Source: Hyphomicrobiales bacterium (lineage in GTDB: Bacteria; Pseudomonadota; Alphaproteobacteria; Rhizobiales; Rhizobiaceae). From it: DNA of 64,000 nt. Location: the NCBI GenBank assembly GCA_900473205.1, contig UCLB01000008.1:1-64000 (forward strand), written 5' to 3'. The notes below the pieces were generated by a model. The model was not told the origin of the DNA, did not search any database, and saw only the letters and a program-made list of their open reading frames with translations. Made by a program: the position numbers and the translations under genes. Positions 36,546 to 45,707 of this stretch are shown one piece after another (the first letter of the stretch is position 1; every line of letters starts with the position of its first letter).

Positions 36546-37711
36546 ACGCCTTGCCCTCCGGAGCCGGATGCCTTTGGCGGAGAAAGGCGCTTTTGAATGC
36601 TTTGTAGCATGTTGCCGAAGGCGCGTGGCATGTGCAGCTTTTTGCCCGTGAGCAGCACGAAGCAGGCAATGCCGCCGCTAACGACAGGCACTGCATAAAC
36701 CAGTGGAATAAAGGCAGCGTTCTGCTTGACCTGATTGGTAAAATAGAAGCCGAGCCAGCGCAGCATGAAGGCCGTGAGCAGAGCGGCTACCATGGGGTGC
36801 ATGCGCGCTTCACGGTGGGAACGGGCATCCGCCGCCACGACCAGCGAGATCAGCGCGAAAACGAAGGGGAACATCCAGTCCACGAGCCGACGATGCAGTT
36901 CTGAACGGAAGCCTCCGGGAGACTTCTTGTAGCTATCCACATTTTCATCTGGCGAGAGCAGAAATGCCAGGCTCGCATCGCTGGATGAAATAGACGGTTC
37001 ATTGTCCGACTTTTCCGACATGGTGGACAGGTCGAAGGCGTAGGACAGGAACTTGACGACCGAGACCTTGCCATCAGGCGTCTTCTGCTGGACTTCGCCA
37101 TCGCGCATGGTCAGCGATGTGCCACCCTCATCGATCATGCCTTCCTTGGCATAATAGATAAGATCGTAATTCGGGTCACGCCGGTCTGCCACGAAGAGGC
37201 CGCGCAGAATACGGCCCTGACGTTCGCCGATCTGGACATAGAGACCATCCTGAATGGTGCGGAACGTCTTTTCTTCGATGACGGAAGACAGCAGGTCCGC
37301 ATAGGCCGCAGCAACCATCTGGCGTGCGGCGGTGCGGGCAGGTGGCTCCGCAAAATTGGTAATGCCGAAGGAAACGAGGCTCAGCACGGCACCGAGAATG
37401 AGAATCGGCTTGAAGATGATCGAGCGCGGTGCGCCCGACGCATCGATGATCGCCAGCTCCGAATCCGTATTCATCGCCGTCAACGTCTGGGTGATGGCAA
37501 TGACGAGGGCGAAAGGCAGAACGACCGGAATAAGCGTCGGCAACAACATGGTTGCCAGCGTGACGAACGAGCCCATGGACTGGCCGGTATCGGTGACGAG
37601 ATTGATTCGCTGAAGAACCTGAATCGTCCAGATAATCGCCAGAACGGGCAGCAGCGCGACCAGAAACATCTGCGTCGTGCGTCGCAATATGTATCGTTCA
37701 AGAAGCGTCAT
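36542..37711 (-). CDS. lptF: LPS export permease LptF
   Basis: Partner of LptG, 389 residues. It opens MTLLERYILRRTTQMFLVALLPVLAIIWTIQVLQRINLV, has the coupling-helix region TDSELAIIDASGAPRSIIFKPILILG, a periplasmic jellyroll-like domain in the middle, three C-terminal helices and a basic tail. It is the first gene of the outer-membrane biogenesis operon; the 274-base region before it also serves the divergent pepA. Confidence 0.95.
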   Translation of the reverse strand: MTLLERYILRRTTQMFLVALLPVLAIIWTIQVLQRINLVTDTGQSMGSFVTLATMLLPTLIPVVLPFALVIAITQTLTAMNTDSELAIIDASGAPRSIIFKPILILGAVLSLVSFGITNFAEPPARTAARQMVAAAYADLLSSVIEEKTFRTIQDGLYVQIGERQGRILRGLFVADRRDPNYDLIYYAKEGMIDEGGTSLTMRDGEVQQKTPDGKVSVVKFLSYAFDLSTMSEKSDNEPSISSSDASLAFLLSPDENVDSYKKSPGGFRSELHRRLVDWMFPFVFALISLVVAADARSHREARMHPMVAALLTAFMLRWLGFYFTNQVKQNAAFIPLVYAVPVVSGGIACFVLLTGKKLHMPRAFGNMLQSIQKRLSPPKASGSGGQGV

Positions 37712-37985
37712 TCAGTCCCTGATACGGTATTTTCGTGCCTGTTCCCCCCGCGGGAACTGCACCTATCTAGCTGCAACAATCGATGATGGCGACTCCGCAG
37801 CGCACACAAATCTGTTTTCTGCGGCAATTTTTCTGATGCCTGTGTCTTTTTGTTAAAGCGGATTTTTCTCACCCCTGCATAAGTGATTCACAAAATTGAC
37901 ACGTCTGGATTGGATTGCAGGGTTGCGCTGGGGCCGGAAAAAGCCATGATCCGGCGCATCCTGAATTAGATTGATGAGCGAGAAC

Positions 37986-39476
37986 ATGTCCGCCAAATTC
38001 GATATATCCTTTGCCAATTCCGCTTCCCTTGAAAACGCCAGCGCTGTTCTGCTGCAGGTATCAGGCGAAAATGCGCCCGCCGGTCAGGCGCAGGTCGATC
38101 CCGCCGGTGTGCTGACCAAGGCGGCCAAGGTCGCAGGCTTTGCCGCCAAGTCCATGAGCGTGCTGGATGTGCTGGCGCCTCAGGGCTCCGACGCTGACCG
38201 CATCGTCGTTATCGGTCTCGGCAAACCCGCCAAGCTGACGGCGCATGACTGGCTGCGCGCTGGCGGAACGGCGGCGGCGCACTTCAAGAAGGCGGAAAAG
38301 GTCGTCGTCTATCTGGATGCACTTGGCATCGAAGTGGATGCAAAATCCGCAGCGGATTTCGCCCTCGGCCTGCTGCTGCGCGCCTACAGCTTCGATACCT
38401 ACAAGACGAAGAAGAAGTCCGACGAAGACAAGACACCAAAGAGTGTCGATGTCACCATCGTGACGGCGGTTCATGACGAGGCGAAAAAAGCATTCGAAAC
38501 CGCCGAAGCCGAAGCGCAGGGCGTGATTCTCGCGCGCGATCTGGTCAACCTGCCGCCAAATGTCCTCGGCCCTGTCGAATTCGCCGAAAAGGCCGAGGAG
38601 CTGAAAAAGCTCGGCGTCGAGGTTGAAATTCTTGGCGAAAAGGAAATGAAGAAGCTTGGCATGGGCGCGCTTCTGGGCGTGGCTCAGGGCTCCGTTCGCC
38701 CGCCGCGTCTGGCTATCATGCAGTGGAAGGGCGGCTCCAAGAAAGATGAGCCGATTGCCTTTATCGGCAAGGGCGTGGTGTTCGATACGGGCGGTATTTC
38801 GTTGAAGCCCGGCGCTGGCATGGAGGACATGAAGGGCGATATGGGCGGCGCGGCAGCCGTGACCGGCCTCATGCACACGCTGGCGGCGCGCAAGGCAAAA
38901 GCAAACGTCATTGGCGTCATCGGCCTTGTGGAAAACATGCCTGACGGCAATGCGCAGCGCCCGGGCGATATCGTCACTTCCATGTCCGGCCAGACCATCG
39001 AAATCATCAATACGGATGCCGAAGGTCGCCTCGTTCTGGCCGATGCGCTCTGGTACACCAATGATCGCTTCAAGCCGAAGTTCATGATCAATCTGGCGAC
39101 GCTGACCGGCGCGATCACCGTGGCACTCGGCAATCTTCAGGCGGGTCTGTTCTGCAACAATGACGAACTGGCCGAACGCCTGACGAGCGCGGGCGACACG
39201 ACACAGGAAAGACTGTGGCGCATGCCGCTCGGCAAGGATTACGACAAGATCATCGATTCCAAATTTGCCGATATGAAGAACAGCGCGGGCCGTCTGGCCG
39301 GTTCTGTCACCGCCGCGCAGTTCCTCAAGCGCTTCGTGGGCGAAACGCCTTGGGCGCATCTGGACATTGCCGGAACGGCCATGGGCTCACCGCTGACCGA
39401 GATCAACCAGTCCTGGGGCTCCGGTTACGGCGTGCGTCTGCTCAACGAACTCGTCCGCGCGCATTATGAGGATTGA
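37986..39476 (+). CDS. pepA: leucyl aminopeptidase (M17)
   Basis: Cytosolic hexameric dizinc peptidase removing N-terminal residues. The 496-residue product has the metal and catalytic motifs [30 protein letters not shown] and the M17 signature [17 protein letters not shown] 37986 ([13 protein letters not shown]) is taken as the start because Agrobacterium/Rhizobium homologues begin like this as I recall; the ATG four codons earlier is possible. GAGCGAG lies just upstream. holC follows, the same order as pepA-holC in E. coli. Confidence 0.96.
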   Translation: MSAKFDISFANSASLENASAVLLQVSGENAPAGQAQVDPAGVLTKAAKVAGFAAKSMSVLDVLAPQGSDADRIVVIGLGKPAKLTAHDWLRAGGTAAAHFKKAEKVVVYLDALGIEVDAKSAADFALGLLLRAYSFDTYKTKKKSDEDKTPKSVDVTIVTAVHDEAKKAFETAEAEAQGVILARDLVNLPPNVLGPVEFAEKAEELKKLGVEVEILGEKEMKKLGMGALLGVAQGSVRPPRLAIMQWKGGSKKDEPIAFIGKGVVFDTGGISLKPGAGMEDMKGDMGGAAAVTGLMHTLAARKAKANVIGVIGLVENMPDGNAQRPGDIVTSMSGQTIEIINTDAEGRLVLADALWYTNDRFKPKFMINLATLTGAITVALGNLQAGLFCNNDELAERLTSAGDTTQERLWRMPLGKDYDKIIDSKFADMKNSAGRLAGSVTAAQFLKRFVGETPWAHLDIAGTAMGSPLTEINQSWGSGYGVRLLNELVRAHYED

Positions 39477-39508
39477 AGAGTGACGCAGAACCCGGTACGG
39501 GCGTTTCG

Positions 39509-39958
39509 ATGACAGAGATACTGTTTTACCATTTGACGGAATCGAAACTGGAAGACGCCCTGCCGCCGCTTTTGGAGAAATCCCTGGAGCGCGGCTGGAA
39601 GGTCGCGGTCCAGACCACTGCTGAAGAGCGCCGCGATGCACTCGACGTTCACCTGTGGACCTTCCGCGATGACAGCTTCATGCCCCACGGCACAGATGCA
39701 TCCGAAAACGCTGCCCAGCAACCAGTCCTGCTGACGGCCAGCGGCGAAAACGCCAACGCCGCCAACGTCCGTTTCATCGTTGACGGCGCGGCGCCGCCGG
39801 CGATCGACACCTACGAGCGCATCGTTTTTATGTTCGACGGCTACGATGCCGAGCAGCTTGAAGCTGCGCGCGCACAGTGGAAAAAGCTGAAAGGCGAGGG
39901 GCATGCGCTGACCTATTGGCAGCAATCGCCGGAAGGGCGCTGGCAGAAGAAGGCTTAA
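39509..39958 (+). CDS. holC: DNA polymerase III chi subunit
   Basis: A 149-residue chi subunit that links the clamp loader to SSB. It begins MTEILFYHLTESKLEDALPPLLEKSLERGWKVAVQTTAEERRDALDVHLWTFRDDSFMPHG and contains VFMFDGYDAEQLEAARAQWKKLK and ALTYWQQSPEGRWQKKA, the full HolC pattern. The ATG at 39509 is used; an upstream TTG adds 12 unrelated residues. It starts 32 bases after pepA and is probably co-transcribed. Confidence 0.93.
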   Translation: MTEILFYHLTESKLEDALPPLLEKSLERGWKVAVQTTAEERRDALDVHLWTFRDDSFMPHGTDASENAAQQPVLLTASGENANAANVRFIVDGAAPPAIDTYERIVFMFDGYDAEQLEAARAQWKKLKGEGHALTYWQQSPEGRWQKKA

Positions 39959-40000
39959 GCCTCTTCGGACTCCAGCGCTGTTTTCAGTCAAAGCCCATCT

Positions 40001-40026
40001 GGAACTGTGGAGGGATTGGGCGCGTT
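40001..40026 (+). promoter_or_regulatory. EcfG-type (general stress) promoter of the DUF899 gene
   Basis: GGAAC at 40001-40005, 17 bases, then CGTT at 40023-40026, ending 25 bases before the start codon. This matches the consensus of alphaproteobacterial EcfG/RpoE2 sigma factors (GGAAC-N16/17-CGTT). The gene downstream has a separate strong ribosome site and is not attached to holC. Confidence 0.65.
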
Positions 40027-40051
40027 TTCCCCGAGGTAGGAGGAGAACGAG

Positions 40052-40756
40052 ATGCAAACTGAAACGCATATTCCAGCTTCCCAACTCGCCGCCAAAGCCC
40101 AAAATCCTTTTCCGGGCGAGTCGGAAGACTATCGCAAGGCACGGCAGGCCTTGCTCGCAGAAGAGATCGAGTTTCGCCGTCACATGACGAGACTTGTCGA
40201 GCAGCGGCGCGCCTTGCCGGATGGACCCGTCATCACCAAAAATTATCGATTCATGGATGCCGTTGGTAACGACCTCGGCCTTGCCGACTTGTTTGGCGAT
40301 AAATCGACGCTGGTCACCTATTTCTGGATGTTCGGCCCGCAACGGGAGCGACCCTGTCCCATGTGCACGAACTGGCTGGGTTCGGTGAACGGGAATGCTG
40401 CCGATATCAAACAGCGTGTAGCGCTCAAAATTCTCGGTCGCAGCCCGGTTGAACGACAGGCCGCATTCGCATCCGAGAGAGGATGGCGTGACCTCGATTT
40501 CGTTCAGACTGTGGGCGATGATTATGCAAAGGACCTCGGCCTGATCAACGAGGACGGAAGCGAAAATCCGGCCCTTGCTGTGTTCAAGCGTGATGGTGAG
40601 AAGGTGCGTCTGTTCTGGTCTAGCGAGATGCGTAGCGAAATGGCCGATCCGGGGCAGGATCCGCGTGATGCGCCTGATATCGCGTCCCTATGGTCAGTCC
40701 TCGATCTGACGCCCGATGGACGTGGTACGGATTGGTATCCGAAGCTGAGTTACTAA
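40052..40756 (+). CDS. DUF899 thioredoxin-fold protein
   Basis: A 234-residue cytosolic protein of the DUF899 family (thioredoxin-like). Residues 102-105 read CPMC within QRERPCPMCTNWLGSVNGN, the family's CxxC site; the region ITKNYRFMDAVGNDLGLADLFGDKSTLVTYFWMFG before it is the first beta-alpha-beta unit, and PDGRGTDWYPKLSY closes the fold. AGGAGG-like bases lie before ATG 40052. The biochemical role is unknown; a thiol-disulfide function is an inference from the CxxC. The EcfG-type promoter suggests induction in stress. Confidence 0.85.
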   Translation: MQTETHIPASQLAAKAQNPFPGESEDYRKARQALLAEEIEFRRHMTRLVEQRRALPDGPVITKNYRFMDAVGNDLGLADLFGDKSTLVTYFWMFGPQRERPCPMCTNWLGSVNGNAADIKQRVALKILGRSPVERQAAFASERGWRDLDFVQTVGDDYAKDLGLINEDGSENPALAVFKRDGEKVRLFWSSEMRSEMADPGQDPRDAPDIASLWSVLDLTPDGRGTDWYPKLSY

Positions 40757-40773
40757 ACGGCGGCGCCCAACCG

Positions 40774-41400
40774 TTACAGTTTCTCAGAAATCAGACGCAG
40801 ACCGAAACCTGCAAGCAGTGTGCCTATTGCGCGTTCTATCCAGTGACCAAAACGATCATAAATGCTACGCGCCTGCCGAGTGGAGAGAAACACGGTGACC
40901 AGGCCATACCAAATGATTTCGAGAGCGAAGCCGCCCGACACGATAGCCAGTTTCGCCCAAAGCCCTGTTTCCGGAGGAACAGCGACGGCATAAAGGCCGA
41001 TGAAAAAAGCGATGCCTTTCGGATTGGAGAGGTTGACCACCAACCCCATCCGAAAGCCGCGCAATATATTTTTAGAATCGTGCGATTTCTCGGCAGAGAC
41101 CTTGTCTGTGCCGCCCGATGTCCATGCCATGATACCGAGATAGATCAGATAACACCCTCCTGCGATCTGAACGGCGCTCGCGAGCCAACTGATGCGTGTC
41201 AGAACGATGGCAAGGCCAGTCATCGATAGAACTGCGTAGAGCGTTGCAGCAACAGCCAGTCCGAAAGTTGCTCCAACGGCGGTGGACCGAGCACCTGAAA
41301 CCGCGAGTTTGCTGATAAGGGCGAAGTTCGGCCCGGGACTGATGACCACCGCAGCGTACAACGCAAGTGTCGTGGCGACTGTGATCAAGTCTTGATTCAT
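40774..41400 (-). CDS. LysE/RhtB-family amino-acid exporter
   Basis: A 208-residue inner-membrane protein with about six hydrophobic helices. The signature ISPGPNFALISKLAVSGARSTAVGATFGLAVA near the N-terminus and NLSNPKGIAFFIGLY in the middle define the LysE/RhtB family. The substrate is probably an amino acid or derivative but cannot be specified. It is convergent with the DUF899 gene, 17 bases apart. No LysG-type regulator is adjacent. Confidence 0.9.
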   Translation of the reverse strand: MNQDLITVATTLALYAAVVISPGPNFALISKLAVSGARSTAVGATFGLAVAATLYAVLSMTGLAIVLTRISWLASAVQIAGGCYLIYLGIMAWTSGGTDKVSAEKSHDSKNILRGFRMGLVVNLSNPKGIAFFIGLYAVAVPPETGLWAKLAIVSGGFALEIIWYGLVTVFLSTRQARSIYDRFGHWIERAIGTLLAGFGLRLISEKL

Positions 41401-41546
41401 GTCAGAATATCTTTCCTTCTGAACGGCCTATCAGGTTCACTCCACGGAAGAGGAGTGATTAATTCCGCTATTTCCAGTTGCTGAGATTATTTGCAATTTA
41501 TTCGCTATGCGCAATCCAGATGAAGCGGCAATGTCATATCTCACAT

Positions 41547-41577
41547 AAGAAAATGGCCGAGTCATCCCCGGCCATTT
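41547..41577 (-). terminator. terminator of the PQQ glucose dehydrogenase gene
   Basis: AAATGGCCG and CGGCCATTT form a perfect 9-bp stem around a 9-base loop, 24 bases after the gcd stop, followed on the minus strand by TTTTCTTAT. Confidence 0.65.
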
Positions 41578-41600
41578 CCAATTCTAAATATCGCTAAGCC

Positions 41601-44036
41601 TCACTTCTGGCCCGGCAACGCATAGGCAATCACGTAATCGCCACGGTCCGGAGACTGGCGGGCGCCGCCTGCGGAGATGACGACATATTGCTTGCCGGTC
41701 TTGGGCGATTTATAGCTCATCGGGCCGCCCTGGCTGCCCACGGGCAGGCGGGCTTTCCAGGCTTCCTTGCCGGTCGCGGTGTCGAAGGCGCGCAGGTAGT
41801 AGTCCTGGGTGCCGGCGATGAAGACGAGGCCGCCCTGGGTGGTCATGGTGCCGCCCAGTGTCGGCATGCCGATGGGGATCGGGAGGCCCATCTTGATGCC
41901 CAGCGGGCCGGTGTCTTCGACCGTGCCGACAGGAACCTGCCAGTTGATCTTCTGCGTCTTCATGTTGATGGCGGTCAGCGTTCCGAACGGAGGCTTCTGG
42001 CAGGGAATGCCGAGCGCCGAAAGGAAGCGGTTTTTGTTGACCGCATAGGGCGTGCCCTTCATCGGCACGACACCCATCACCGTGTTGGTGGCTTCCGAAC
42101 CGCTGTTGACGGCCGTTGTCGGTGCCGCTTCCTGCATCTGGATCCACAGGCCAAGGCGCATGTCGTTGACGAAGATCGTGTCGCTGTTGGGGTCGATGGA
42201 GATACCACCCCAGTTCATGCCACCCAGCGAGCCGGGGAAGTTGAGCGCCAGATCGGTGCCGGGAACGGTGTAGACACCGTCATAACGCATGCCCTTGAAG
42301 GCGACGCGGCACAGAAGCTGGTCGAACGGCGTTGCGCCCCACATGTCGCTTTCGGTCAGCGTCTGCGCGCCGATCTGCGGCATGCCGACGGAGAGCGGCT
42401 GTGTGGGTGCGTAGTTTTCGTTCGGGATGTTGCCCGCCTTGACGGGAACGTCCTTCACTTCCGTCAAAGGCTTGCCCGTTGCGCGATCGAGCACATAGAG
42501 CTGGCCAGCCTTGGTGCCGAACACCAGTGCCGGAACGGTCGACCCGTCTGCCTTGGGAAAATCGATGAAGCTTGGCTGCATCGGGACGTCGAAGTCCCAG
42601 AGGTCGTTGTGAACCGTCTGGTAGACCCACTTTTCGCGGCCCGTGGTGGCATCGAGCGCCAGCATGGATGCGCCGTATTTGTGGTCGAGTGCTGTGCGGG
42701 TCGCGCCGTAAAGATCGACCGATGGGCTGCCAACCGGCATGAACACGGTGTTGGACGCCGCGTCATAGGACATGGAAGCCCAGACGTTTGGTGTCGAGCG
42801 TGTGTAGGTCTGGCCGGGAGGCGGCAGCAGGGTGATGTCAGGATTGCCCGGATCGAACGCCCAGCGCAGCTGGCCGGTGATGACGTCGAAGCCGCGCATG
42901 ACGCCGCCCGGCATATCCACCTGCACGTTGTCGGCAATACGTCCGCCGATGACGATGGTGGTGCCAGCGAGCGTCGGTGCCGATGTCAGCACGTAGCTTG
43001 GGTCAGGCGCGTTGCCGAGACCTTCCTTGAGGTTGACGCGGCCATTGGTGCCGAAGTCTGGGCAGAAAGCGCCGGTGTCAGCATCGAGAGCGATCAGTTC
43101 CGCCGTGATGGTGTTCATCAGAATGCGGCGCTGGCACAGCGCGCCTTCGGCAACGGTAGCAGCGGTGACCGGTGTGGAGCCGGGAATGCTTGGCTGATCA
43201 ACCGAACGTGTGGCATCGAAATAAGCAAGGCCACGGCAACGCATCCAGACGGATGACTTGGCGTTGATCTCGTTCTTCCAGATTTCTTTGCCGGTATCAG
43301 CATCCAGCGCGATGACATTGTTATGCGGTGTGCACAGGAAAACGCGGTCGCCGACCTGCAAGGGTGTCTGCTGGTCTTCGGCACCGCCGCCGCCGGGGCT
43401 GATGGGCGTATCGCCGGTGTGGTAGGTCCAGGCAACCTCGAGGTTCTTGATGTTGTCGCGATTGATCTGGTCCAGCGCCACGAAGCGGCTGCCGCCGGGC
43501 GTATTGCCGTAATGTTCCCAGTTCTTCTGTTCCGTCTCAGCCGTAACTGGCGTCAGGGCAGGGGCATCACCGCTTGCCGTAACCGTTGGATGCGGCACGA
43601 ACATGCCAGCCATACCGGCAGCCGATGCGGCACCCAGAACGAGCGCCAGAATGAAGGAGCCAGCATAGGCCGGTGCTTTTCCAGCAGCGCGACGCAGCAG
43701 GGGAAGGGAAAGGGCAACGACTGTCGCGCCGACCGTCAGCGCCAGTAGGCGGGAGATCAGCGGCCAGTAATCAAGACCGACTTCCCACAGGGACCAAGCC
43801 AGCGTGCCGATGAAAACGAGGCCGAAAAGCGTGGCCCCGAGCGGCTTGCGCAATGCAATGAGCAGACCGCCGAGAATAAGGGCGATGCCGGAAATGATGA
43901 AATAGAGGCTGCCGCCGAGCATGGCGAGCTTGCCCCCGAAATAAGCGAAAAATAGACCCGCAGCGACCAGGACAAGGCCCAGAAATGCGAGCCATATCTT
44001 GGAAAGTGCAGATAGAGGTTTGGGTTGGTAAACCAT
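41601..44036 (-). CDS. gcd: membrane-bound PQQ-dependent glucose dehydrogenase
   Basis: Oxidises glucose to gluconolactone in the periplasm and passes electrons to ubiquinone. The 811-residue protein has five N-terminal membrane helices (about residues 10-145) and an eight-bladed PQQ propeller: NWEHYGNTPGGSRFVALDQIN opens the domain, and LWDFDVPMQPSFIDF, GGMNWGGISIDP and GGTMTTQGGLVFIAGTQDYYLRAFD are recognisable blades. ATG 44036 is used, with CAGGAAA upstream; a TTG precedes it. No pqq synthesis genes lie in the window, so the cofactor must come from elsewhere in the genome or outside. Confidence 0.94.
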   Translation of the reverse strand: MVYQPKPLSALSKIWLAFLGLVLVAAGLFFAYFGGKLAMLGGSLYFIISGIALILGGLLIALRKPLGATLFGLVFIGTLAWSLWEVGLDYWPLISRLLALTVGATVVALSLPLLRRAAGKAPAYAGSFILALVLGAASAAGMAGMFVPHPTVTASGDAPALTPVTAETEQKNWEHYGNTPGGSRFVALDQINRDNIKNLEVAWTYHTGDTPISPGGGGAEDQQTPLQVGDRVFLCTPHNNVIALDADTGKEIWKNEINAKSSVWMRCRGLAYFDATRSVDQPSIPGSTPVTAATVAEGALCQRRILMNTITAELIALDADTGAFCPDFGTNGRVNLKEGLGNAPDPSYVLTSAPTLAGTTIVIGGRIADNVQVDMPGGVMRGFDVITGQLRWAFDPGNPDITLLPPPGQTYTRSTPNVWASMSYDAASNTVFMPVGSPSVDLYGATRTALDHKYGASMLALDATTGREKWVYQTVHNDLWDFDVPMQPSFIDFPKADGSTVPALVFGTKAGQLYVLDRATGKPLTEVKDVPVKAGNIPNENYAPTQPLSVGMPQIGAQTLTESDMWGATPFDQLLCRVAFKGMRYDGVYTVPGTDLALNFPGSLGGMNWGGISIDPNSDTIFVNDMRLGLWIQMQEAAPTTAVNSGSEATNTVMGVVPMKGTPYAVNKNRFLSALGIPCQKPPFGTLTAINMKTQKINWQVPVGTVEDTGPLGIKMGLPIPIGMPTLGGTMTTQGGLVFIAGTQDYYLRAFDTATGKEAWKARLPVGSQGGPMSYKSPKTGKQYVVISAGGARQSPDRGDYVIAYALPGQK

Positions 44037-44513
44037 CAAGATTTCCTGACTGTTTTAAGTTTGGCAGCCAGACAAAACGCCATCGCGCTCTAAGCGAGCA
44101 GAAGGCATTCCGTGCTGACAGATGACGCAGGACCTTGAGCCGCCGAGAGGCTGCTGTGACAGGAAATGGGCCAGGCTTATAAGCATGCTGTCCATGATAA
44201 CTTTCCGCAAAGGGATATACCGGCGGGCCCGGCAAGCCATTTATGGCTGGCCTCAAAGGCGGCGATACGTCCCGTCAAGATCCGAGTTTCCCTCGCAACC
44301 CCACTCCTCCACGGATTGGTACGGGCGGTTTGGCTTTCACCAAGTCCTGCGTAAATACGCCGCACCGCTGATGTTAACAAGCGGGAAGATGCCAGATTTC
44401 TGCTCAAATTCCTGCTGTAAGCGACTCTTTCTGCTCGCTTTATTTGAATATCACGGTTTTGTGAACGAGGCGGTAACGTGCGAAAGTCACGGCACAACGA
44501 AGGCAGCTTAGAA

Positions 44514-44537
44514 AAAACCTACGAATCAGTAGGTTTT
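44514..44537. promoter_or_regulatory. inverted repeat with 9-bp arms, possible operator
   Basis: AAAACCTAC and GTAGGTTTT flank GAATCA in perfect symmetry. The sequence could be a regulator site or, read on the plus strand, a small hairpin. Its half site GTAGGTT recurs in the palindrome at 44584-44593. Confidence 0.45.
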
Positions 44538-44583
44538 AGAAATTGGAAACGAAAATATGATTTGGAATCTTTGTCTTGTGTTG

Positions 44584-44593
44584 CCTACGTAGG
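44584..44593. promoter_or_regulatory. palindrome sharing the half site of 44514-44537
   Basis: CCTACGTAGG is a perfect 10-base palindrome followed by TTCTA; the stronger site 47 bases to the left has GTAGGTTTTA. Two copies of a shared half site 82-91 bases before the GGDEF gene suggest cooperative binding of one regulator. Confidence 0.4.
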
Positions 44594-44674
44594 TTCTAAT
44601 GTAGTGCATTAACAAAAATGCTGTATGCATTGCGCAACAGACGGAGCCTTGCTTGACAGTTGGAGGAGTATGAT

Positions 44675-45703
44675 ATGGGTCAATCCGCCCCGTGGCCGGT
44701 CAACGAAACAGAGCGTCTCGTTGCCGTCCGGTCCATCCTGTCTCTGGGATCCGGCCCTACGCCGGAGCTGGCAGCGCTTTCCGAGCTCGCCAAAGGCGTC
44801 TTCGATATAGGGCGCGCGGCGGTTCACATCGTAGACGAAGACTGGCTGCGGATTGCGCATCAGGCGGGCATTCAGGTCGGCGAATGCTCCCGAGACATTT
44901 CCATTTGCACCCGGGTCGTTCTTTCCAATGATGTGCTGATCGTTCCGGATTTGAGCGCACACCCGGAAATGCGTAACTTTCCCTATGTAGAGGGCGGCCC
45001 AAAGTTCCGGTTTTATGCCGGGGCGCCGATCGAGCTTGAGCCGGGGGTAACGGTGGGGGCATTCTGCATTCTCGATACGGCTCCGCGTCAATTGCGACCG
45101 GACGAGGTGGAAACCCTGAAGCGTTTTGCAGTTCTGGCTGCGGGCTTGCTGCGCCTACAAAAGGCCAATTTCACCATGAGCCTCGCAGAACGCGCCTTGC
45201 GTGATGCGGCCATGACCGACCCGTTAACGGGCTTTTATAACCGCAAGGCGCTCAGTGCACTGGTGGATTCGCAGATGTATTCCGCCTTGCAGTCCAACGA
45301 GACATTCGGCGCGCTTTATCTGGATATGGACGGGTTCAAGACGATCAACGATACGCTGGGCCACGCTGTAGGCGACCGTGTGCTGCACGAAGCGGCGTGC
45401 CGCATCCGCGATGTCATTCGCTCCGAGGATATTGCCGTGCGCATGGGAGGCGACGAATTTGCGGTGTTCATTCCGCGCCCGGCCGGGTCGCATGTCATTT
45501 CAAAGCTGGCAGAGCGCTTGCTGGAAGCCTTCCGCCAGCCTTTCAACATCGATGGCCGCTTGATCCATGCACCGCTCAGCATTGGTGGTGCCATTGCGCC
45601 GCAGGCGGGACAGGATTGCCTGTCGCTTTTGCAAAGTGTGGATGAGGCGCTGTATCAGGCCAAGAAGGATGGGCGCGACCGTTTCGTCAGCCGCGCCATC
45701 TGA
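44675..45703 (+). CDS. GAF-GGDEF diguanylate cyclase
   Basis: A 342-residue cytosolic protein. A GAF domain fills about residues 20-165 (FDIGRAAVHIVDEDWLRIAHQAG; FRFYAGAPIELEPGVTVGAFCILD), and a GGDEF domain follows: DPLTGFYNR at 182-190, LDMDGFKTIND, RSED at 249-252 as an intact inhibitory RxxD site and the active motif GGDEF at 258-262. It should synthesise cyclic di-GMP under control of a small ligand or redox signal. ATG 44675 follows GGAGGAG. It is convergent with a sugar dehydrogenase gene 4 bases away. Confidence 0.93.
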   Translation: MGQSAPWPVNETERLVAVRSILSLGSGPTPELAALSELAKGVFDIGRAAVHIVDEDWLRIAHQAGIQVGECSRDISICTRVVLSNDVLIVPDLSAHPEMRNFPYVEGGPKFRFYAGAPIELEPGVTVGAFCILDTAPRQLRPDEVETLKRFAVLAAGLLRLQKANFTMSLAERALRDAAMTDPLTGFYNRKALSALVDSQMYSALQSNETFGALYLDMDGFKTINDTLGHAVGDRVLHEAACRIRDVIRSEDIAVRMGGDEFAVFIPRPAGSHVISKLAERLLEAFRQPFNIDGRLIHAPLSIGGAIAPQAGQDCLSLLQSVDEALYQAKKDGRDRFVSRAI

Positions 45704-45707
45704 ACGA

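Larger units (their letters stand above)
44037..44674. other. 638-base region between gcd and the GGDEF gene
   Basis: No convincing gene: open frames here are short, lack ribosome sites and resemble nothing. The left two-thirds presumably holds the gcd promoter. The right end, AT-rich compared with the rest of the window, contains the inverted repeats at 44514-44537 and 44584-44593 and the ribosome site GGAGGAG of the GGDEF gene. Confidence 0.6.

Noticed and set aside
38061-39359. Minus-strand frame (432 codons) opposite pepA
   Set aside because: A product of high GC at third positions; pepA is complete on the other strand.
41688-43256. Plus-strand frame (522 codons) opposite gcd
   Set aside because: No domain, no ribosome site, and the gcd propeller motifs account for the sequence.
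44040-44511. Small genes in the gcd upstream region (frames of 60-130 codons on both strands)
   Set aside because: No ribosome sites, Arg/Ser-rich translations without resemblance to any family, and mutual overlap on opposite strands.
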